Source: JACCXE01 sp963718605
GTDB taxonomy: Bacteria; Actinomycetota; Acidimicrobiia; Acidimicrobiales; JACCXE01
Length of the DNA stretch: 64,000 nucleotides
Assembly: GCA_963718605.1 (NCBI GenBank)
Contig: OY970363.1
Coordinates: 496,001-560,000 of the forward strand
Direction of reading: 5' to 3'
Shown: positions 59,877 to 64,000 of the stretch, one piece after another
Numbering within the stretch: the stretch's first letter is position 1
Layout of the letters: each line of letters begins with the position of its first letter
Notes under the pieces: model-generated
What the model was told of the DNA's origin: nothing
Databases searched by the model: none
What the model saw: the letters and a program-made list of their open reading frames with translations, nothing else
Position numbers and translations under genes: made by a program

Positions 59877-61784
59877 GTGATCATCATCGGAGCGGGCGGC
59901 GGCGGCCCCGTCGTCGCGAAGGAACTCGCCGAGCGCGGCCTCGACGTGCTGCTGCTCGAGGCCGGGCCGCGTCACGCGGACCCCGAGAAGGAATGGACGC
60001 GGTACGAGAACGACGCCAACAACGTCCTGACCGGATACTTCCGGTGGGGTCCGGCCGACCGCGCGAAACCCGCTTGGGCGCGCGAGACCCCCATGAACTC
60101 GCTGATGTGGCAGCTGTCGGGCGTGGGGGGCACGACGCAGCACTATTACGGCAACAACCCGCGGGCCGAGCCGGGCGCGTTCGTCGGCTACGACGGCGCC
60201 GACAAGTCGCGCTACGACACCGCGCACCCGTTCCCGTTCACGTACAAAGAACTGATCCCGTACTACCAATGGGTTGAGCACACGCTGCCGGTGCAGACCG
60301 CGGCCATGGGCACGAAGGAGGAACGGTTCTTCCGCGGCGCCAAGGGCATCGGCCTGCCCGTCCAGACGAGCAAGAACATCACGCGGCCGGCGTACCGCCC
60401 GCAGGAGAACGCGATCCTCCAGCCGGGTGGCAACGCCGGTAAGACCTCGAACGCCGCGGACCTCGTGTTCCCGAAGGCGACCGGGTGCACGTTCTGCGGC
60501 TACTGCTTCCAAGGCTGCGTCCAGCCGCTCCAGGCGCCCCGCAACCTCAAGGCGAAGCGGTCGACGGATAACAGCTACGTGCCGATGGCGCTCACCGCTG
60601 GGAAGTGGAAGGCGGGCGGCAAGGCCGTCACGCTCATCACCGATGCGTTCGCCACGAAGATCAACACCGCTACCGAAGGCGGCAAACTCGTCGCGAAGAG
60701 CGTCACGTGGCGGGTAGGCGCGACCGGCGAGAAGATCACCGAAGAAGCCAAAGTCATCGTGATGGCCGGAGGCTGCACCGAGGACCCGCGGCTGTGGTTC
60801 AACAGCGGCCTGCCGAACTCGAACGACTGGGTCGGCCGCGGGTACACCGACCACTTCTTCGACTGGGTCACGGGTGTGTTCCCCGACTACACCGGTTCGT
60901 CCAAGGGCGTCGGCTCCTCCGCGCGGGCCGACTTCCCCGGCTTCGGCGGCCTCGAGAACGTCGGCCTGCCGCCCGCGCTCCAAGCGTTCGCGACCACGTT
61001 CAGCGACCAGGGCGTGCAAGGGCCGGGCGGCTACACGAACGGGCTCGGCGCGACGGGCAAGTGGGACGGCAAGGCGGGTCGGCTGCTCGGCAACGACTTC
61101 CGCTTCCTGCTCGAGAACATCGACAAGTTGCTCAACGTGTTGGTGATCACCGACGACGACGTCGAAGCACAGAACCGCGTCGGGCTGTCCTCGGTTTTCC
61201 CGGCCGATGAGCACGGCGCTGTGCCGAAGGTGACGTTCAAGCAGCGCAATCGCACCGCCCGCACGTTGGCGAACCGCGAATTCCTCGCGAACAAAGCCGC
61301 CGAACTGTTGCGCGCCGCGGGCGCGACCAAGGTGTTCCGGATCGGTTGGCCACCGTTGATCCTGCACGTGCAGTCGACGATGCGGATGGGTCTCGACCCA
61401 GCCAACTCTGTCCTCGACGCCAACGCCGAGGCCCGCGAAGTCAAACGGCTCTTCATCGCCGACAACGCCGCGCTCGCCAATGGACTGGGCGGGCCGAACC
61501 CGACGTTGACGAGCCAGGCGCTCAGCACCCGCACCGCCGAGAAGATCTTCAAGCTCTACTTCAACGGTGACCCGTGGGTCGGCACAGAAGCACCGGTCTC
61601 ATCGATCGACGATGTCGTGACCTCTGCGGTGCTCGGCCGCGCGTTCGGTGCGCCGCAGAAGGTCGACATCATCCCCGCGACCGGCTCCGAGCAACGCGTC
61701 GCGCTAGCTGTCGGCGCCGCCGCCGTGAGTGCTGCCGCGCTCGCGCGCCGGGCCCGTCAGTCCCCTGCCGACGACGCGCCGTAA
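59877..61784 (+). CDS. GMC oxidoreductase (large flavoprotein dehydrogenase subunit)
   Basis: 635 residues from GTG 59877. FAD motif IIIGAGGGGPVVAKELAERG at the very N-terminus, LLEAGPR, WQLSGVGGTTQHYYGNNPRA, and the C-domain STMRMGLDPANSVLDANAEA with the active-site His in ILHVQST and Asn in GGPNPTLTSQAL. A Cys cluster (CTFCGYCFQGC, about residue 205) is seen in related dehydrogenases. It oxidises an alcohol or sterol-like substrate and passes electrons on. No signal peptide; see the Tat-bearing partner upstream. Confidence 0.9.
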   Translation: MIIIGAGGGGPVVAKELAERGLDVLLLEAGPRHADPEKEWTRYENDANNVLTGYFRWGPADRAKPAWARETPMNSLMWQLSGVGGTTQHYYGNNPRAEPGAFVGYDGADKSRYDTAHPFPFTYKELIPYYQWVEHTLPVQTAAMGTKEERFFRGAKGIGLPVQTSKNITRPAYRPQENAILQPGGNAGKTSNAADLVFPKATGCTFCGYCFQGCVQPLQAPRNLKAKRSTDNSYVPMALTAGKWKAGGKAVTLITDAFATKINTATEGGKLVAKSVTWRVGATGEKITEEAKVIVMAGGCTEDPRLWFNSGLPNSNDWVGRGYTDHFFDWVTGVFPDYTGSSKGVGSSARADFPGFGGLENVGLPPALQAFATTFSDQGVQGPGGYTNGLGATGKWDGKAGRLLGNDFRFLLENIDKLLNVLVITDDDVEAQNRVGLSSVFPADEHGAVPKVTFKQRNRTARTLANREFLANKAAELLRAAGATKVFRIGWPPLILHVQSTMRMGLDPANSVLDANAEAREVKRLFIADNAALANGLGGPNPTLTSQALSTRTAEKIFKLYFNGDPWVGTEAPVSSIDDVVTSAVLGRAFGAPQKVDIIPATGSEQRVALAVGAAAVSAAALARRARQSPADDAP

Positions 61785-61797
61785 CGCCTCCGCCCCG

Positions 61798-61803
61798 TAG
61801 GGT
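61798..61803 (+). promoter_or_regulatory. -10 element of a leaderless promoter for the methyltransferase
   Basis: TAGGGT six bases before GTG 61810, no ribosome site. It supports the GTG rather than ATG 61819 as start. It lies 14 bases after the GMC gene's stop. Confidence 0.5.
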
Positions 61804-61809
61804 CGGGCG

Positions 61810-62415
61810 GTGCCCGCGATGTCGCGCTTGCAGTCCGCGTTCTGTCGCAGCGCGCCTTGGCGGGGGTTCGCCCGTCGAGTCGTGCTGCCGTGGGCGCTGC
61901 ACGGCTTTGAACCGGCCGGCGACGTGCTCGAGATCGGCGCAGGCAGCGGCGCCATGGCCGCCGAACTACTCGCCGCGCACCCGCGCATTCGCCTGACCGT
62001 CACGGACTTCGACGACGCGATGGTGGCCGCCGCGGCGGCGCGCTTGTCGGGCTTTGGCGACCGAAGCTCGGCTCGTCAGGCCGACGCCACCGCGCTGCCG
62101 TTTCCCGACGCGAGCTTCGACGTCGTCCTCAGTTGGGTGATGTTGCACCACACCATCGAGTGGGAGACGGCGTTGGCCGAGGCGGTCCGGGTCCTGCGCC
62201 CCGGCGGACACTTGGTCGGGTACGACTTGCTGGCCACCGCTCCACTGCGCTTGCTGCACCCGGCGGCGGACCCCGACGTGCGCGTGATGGGCTTGGGAGG
62301 GTTCCGTGACGCGGTGGGCAAGTTGCCTGTCGATCAAGCAATGATCACGCCGAGCCTCGCGGGCTTCACGGTGCGGTTCCGTCTCCAGAAATCTGGGACC
62401 GAAGCGTCCGGCTAG
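61810..62415 (+). CDS. Class I SAM-dependent methyltransferase
   Basis: 201 residues from GTG 61810. SAM motif I VLEIGAGSGAMAAELLAAHP, acidic end of the second strand LTVTDFDDAMV, motif II RQADATALPFPDASFDVVLS, motif III RVLRPGGHLVGYD. It lacks a long C-terminal substrate domain, like small Methyltransf_11 proteins acting on lipids or small molecules. Its last 50 bases overlap the next gene on the opposite strand. Confidence 0.9.
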   Translation: MPAMSRLQSAFCRSAPWRGFARRVVLPWALHGFEPAGDVLEIGAGSGAMAAELLAAHPRIRLTVTDFDDAMVAAAAARLSGFGDRSSARQADATALPFPDASFDVVLSWVMLHHTIEWETALAEAVRVLRPGGHLVGYDLLATAPLRLLHPAADPDVRVMGLGGFRDAVGKLPVDQAMITPSLAGFTVRFRLQKSGTEASG

Positions 62416-62893
62416 TCGTTGTCAACTCGCCGCGCACGTCAGCGACGACTTCCGGGATGGTGCGGGCCACCACGGCCGCCGTCTCGCGTATGTGCTGCTG
62501 GAGGACGGCAGGCCGCCGGGCCATCCATGCGAGACGCAGGACGCCCGAGCGTTCGAGCGGGATGACGGTGGTGGCGCGTTGCACGTCGTCCATGCGGCGC
62601 TCGACGATCGGGCGCAAACGCGGATAATCCGGGCCGCCGCCAACGCGTCGCAACACCCGCAGCACCGCGGCGCGCACGGTGAACAACGTTGCTGCCACCG
62701 CGCACGCGACTAGCGCGGCCAACCCGACGAGCACGGCGCCGATGCCGTGGCTGAGCACCGTGCCGACGATCAGGAACACCGCGATCGCGGCGGCCGACCA
62801 CACGACGAAGGCAGTGCGGGACCGGATGAGTCGCTCGATCGCGACCACCGCGACAACGCGTCCGGCAACGAACTCAGGCGACGACGTATCCAT
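62366..62893 (-). CDS. Membrane protein of unknown function with two helices and a cytosolic tail
   Basis: 175 residues from ATG 62893. Basic N-terminus, helices TAFVVWSAAAIAVFLIVGTV and GIGAVLVGLAALVACAVAAT, then a soluble helical tail (IVERRMDDVQRATTVIPLER ... LQQHIRETAAVVARTIPEVV). No domain recognised; the tail looks like a coiled helix. A 52-bp hairpin repeat lies 18 bases upstream. Convergent with the methyltransferase. Confidence 0.75.
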   Translation of the reverse strand: MDTSSPEFVAGRVVAVVAIERLIRSRTAFVVWSAAAIAVFLIVGTVLSHGIGAVLVGLAALVACAVAATLFTVRAAVLRVLRRVGGGPDYPRLRPIVERRMDDVQRATTVIPLERSGVLRLAWMARRPAVLQQHIRETAAVVARTIPEVVADVRGELTTTSRTLRSQISGDGTAP

Positions 62894-62911
62894 GACAGTG
62901 CCAGCCCTACC

Positions 62912-62963
62912 CATTCTTGTAACCCTCAGTAGCAAAAAAGCGGCGCTGACGGATACAAGAACG
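62912..62963. repeat. Hairpin-forming intergenic repeat, copy B
   Basis: 52 bases, CATTCTTGTAACCCTCAGTA to GACGGATACAAGAACG, one A longer in the loop run than copy A. Outer arms TTCTTGTA/TACAAGAA are perfect, and inner TCAG pairs with CTGA. It lies between the peroxidase-like gene and the two-helix membrane protein, both on the minus strand. Confidence 0.75.
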
Positions 62964-62969
62964 CGCCTC

Positions 62970-63548
62970 TCACAACGAGCGACCCAGCGAGAAGAACTCG
63001 GCGTTGGGTTGCAGGGCGAGAAGGTGGGCCATCCGGTTCGACATCGCGAAGAGCGCGGTGATCGCGCCGATGTCCCAGATCTCGTCGTCCGTGAGGCCGG
63101 CGGTGCGCACGTCGTCGAGGTCGGCGTCGGTCAATGACGCCGAGTCCGTGGCCATGAGTAGCGCCAGATCCACGATCGCGCGTTGCCGCGGCGACAACGC
63201 GACGGTGTACGGATTCGCGGCGACGCGATCCGCCAACTCGGGGTCTTTCGCCCGCACGCGCAGGATCGCGCCGTGCGCCACGACGCAATACGTGCAGTGA
63301 TTCGCAGCCGACGTGGCGACCACGATCAACTCGCGCTCGGCCTTCGACAAGCCGTCATCGCTGTCCATGAGCGCGTCGTGGTAGTCGAGAAAGGCCCGTA
63401 GTTCATCGGGCCGCTTGCCAAATCCGCGGAACACGTTGGGCACGAACCCGGACCGTTCGGTGATGGGGCGAATGCGTTCCTGAAGGTCGGCGGGTAGGTC
63501 GTCGAGTTCGACGTGGCCGAACCGGCTCACGCTGGTGTCGTCGGGCAT
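62970..63548 (-). CDS. Peroxidase-related AhpD/CMD-family protein
   Basis: 192 residues from ATG 63548. The CMD core contains the redox pair in NHCTYCVVAHGAILR (C-x2-C-x3-H), preceded by LSKAERELIVVATSAA; this matches the 'uncharacterised peroxidase-related' group, in which AhpD-like thiols reduce alkyl hydroperoxides. SGFVPNVFRGFGKRPDELRA and MSNRMAHLLALQPNAEF flank it. An upstream in-frame extension overlaps the next gene region and is rejected. Confidence 0.9.
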   Translation of the reverse strand: MPDDTSVSRFGHVELDDLPADLQERIRPITERSGFVPNVFRGFGKRPDELRAFLDYHDALMDSDDGLSKAERELIVVATSAANHCTYCVVAHGAILRVRAKDPELADRVAANPYTVALSPRQRAIVDLALLMATDSASLTDADLDDVRTAGLTDDEIWDIGAITALFAMSNRMAHLLALQPNAEFFSLGRSL

Positions 63549-63576
63549 CCCCGCACCGTACGCGGCGTGGCTGGCG

Positions 63577-63970
63577 TTACGGGACGGTCGATGCGGCGGC
63601 GAGTACCTCATCGACGATCTGTCGGAGCGGCCGCGTTGCGTCGATCATCACCGCGCCGATTGCCTCGTGGCGTTGCTCAAATACACCCATCCACGACATC
63701 ACCGCTTCGACTTCACCCGGCGCCTTGCCGAAGTCGTTTGTCTGGCGCGTCGCCAAGCGTCGCCGGAGCGTGCCGGCATCCGCGACGAGACAAACGACGA
63801 CATCGGCCATGGCGAGCACATCCGCTTCGTTATCGACCACGCCGAAAGAGGCTTCGCCAGCCGCTGATTCCGTCGTCATCTGCGTCGATGCCGCGATGCC
63901 CGAGGTCCCGGAGGCGCTGCGCGATCGAAGATTTGCCCGTGCCGGACAGCCCCGTGACCCAGACCAACAT
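63577..63970 (-). CDS. P-loop nucleoside/sugar kinase-like protein, frameshifted
   Basis: From ATG 63970 the sequence gives MLVWVTGLSGTGKSSIAQRL, a perfect P-loop, then GHRGIDADDDGISGW before a TAA at 63832-63830. One frame over, the sequence continues VVDNEADVLAMADVVVCLVA, LRRRLATRQTNDFGKAPGEV and QIVDEVLAAAST to the stop at 63577, which looks like the lid and C-terminal part of the same small kinase. The break is near 63835-63890. At about 130 residues it is shorter than usual for the family, so an internal deletion is also possible. Substrate unknown. Confidence 0.7.
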
Positions 63971-64000
63971 GGCACCAGCCTCCCGTATCCGCACCCATTG

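Noticed and set aside
1..64000. Prophage, insertion sequence, tRNA or rRNA
   Set aside because: No integrase, transposase, terminal repeats, cloverleaf or rRNA-like sequence was seen on either strand.

Overview
This is a gene-dense, high-GC window with almost no non-coding DNA (no gap over 300 bases). It comes from an actinobacterium. Lineage clues are an F420-type luciferase-like oxidoreductase, a mycobacterial-style stearoyl desaturase with its ferredoxin-reductase partner, class III cyclases of the 6-TM/HAMP and AAA types, a PadR-ABC-FtsX exporter operon, GTG/TTG starts and many leaderless-looking promoters. The mix of phytanoyl-CoA dioxygenases, P450, flavin oxidoreductases and exported beta-sandwich proteins would suit an Acidimicrobiia-like environmental organism, but that rank is an inference. 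There are no rRNA, tRNA, CRISPR, IS or phage genes.

Layout. 1-9 kb: tail of an ECF-type sigma factor overlapping a membrane-anchored beta-propeller protein; a TauD-type dioxygenase, a zinc alcohol dehydrogenase and a VOC protein; then a padR-ABC-FtsX operon behind a clear operator palindrome. 9-12.2 kb: three exported proteins with SipW-type signal peptides (A-F/Y-W after the hydrophobic core), with a strong UUCG hairpin between the first and second genes of the unit. 12.3-20.7 kb: glutathione peroxidase, an Old Yellow Enzyme-like reductase, an operon of F420-type oxidoreductase, a DUF7064/CrtC-like protein and a phosphotransferase, a GNAT protein, a secreted trypsin-like protease and an amidohydrolase.

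20.7-35.4 kb is one minus-strand operon of five translationally coupled genes: a secreted DUF11-like protein, a 4037-residue secreted repeat protein, two paralogous membrane-anchored proteins of possible LolA/LppX-like fold, and a small membrane protein. I cannot assign it to a described system, and it is the best candidate for something new.

35.5-50.2 kb: small secreted and VOC proteins, a secreted esterase, a vanadium haloperoxidase-like protein, an SGNH hydrolase, a P450, a YbaK-like deacylase, an AAA/TPR adenylate cyclase, two phytanoyl-CoA dioxygenases (one with an SCP2-like N-domain), an SDR, a CMD-family protein and a membrane cyclase. 50.2-53.2 kb: a fatty-acid desaturase module (desaturase, ferredoxin reductase, divergent TetR) controlled from a 39-bp palindrome holding both promoters. 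53.2-64 kb: hemerythrin, EEP nuclease, fructosamine-kinase-like protein, ATP-dependent DNA ligase, aldo/keto reductase, CoA-transferase, a Tat-exported subunit with a GMC dehydrogenase, a methyltransferase, a peroxidase-like CMD protein and a P-loop kinase. A 51/52-bp hairpin-forming repeat sits just upstream of two unrelated minus-strand genes.

Five genes (near 4.8, 16.0, 41.8, 46.85 and 63.86 kb) read correctly only if one frameshift is allowed; the downstream frame is intact in each, so sequencing indels are as likely as real decay.
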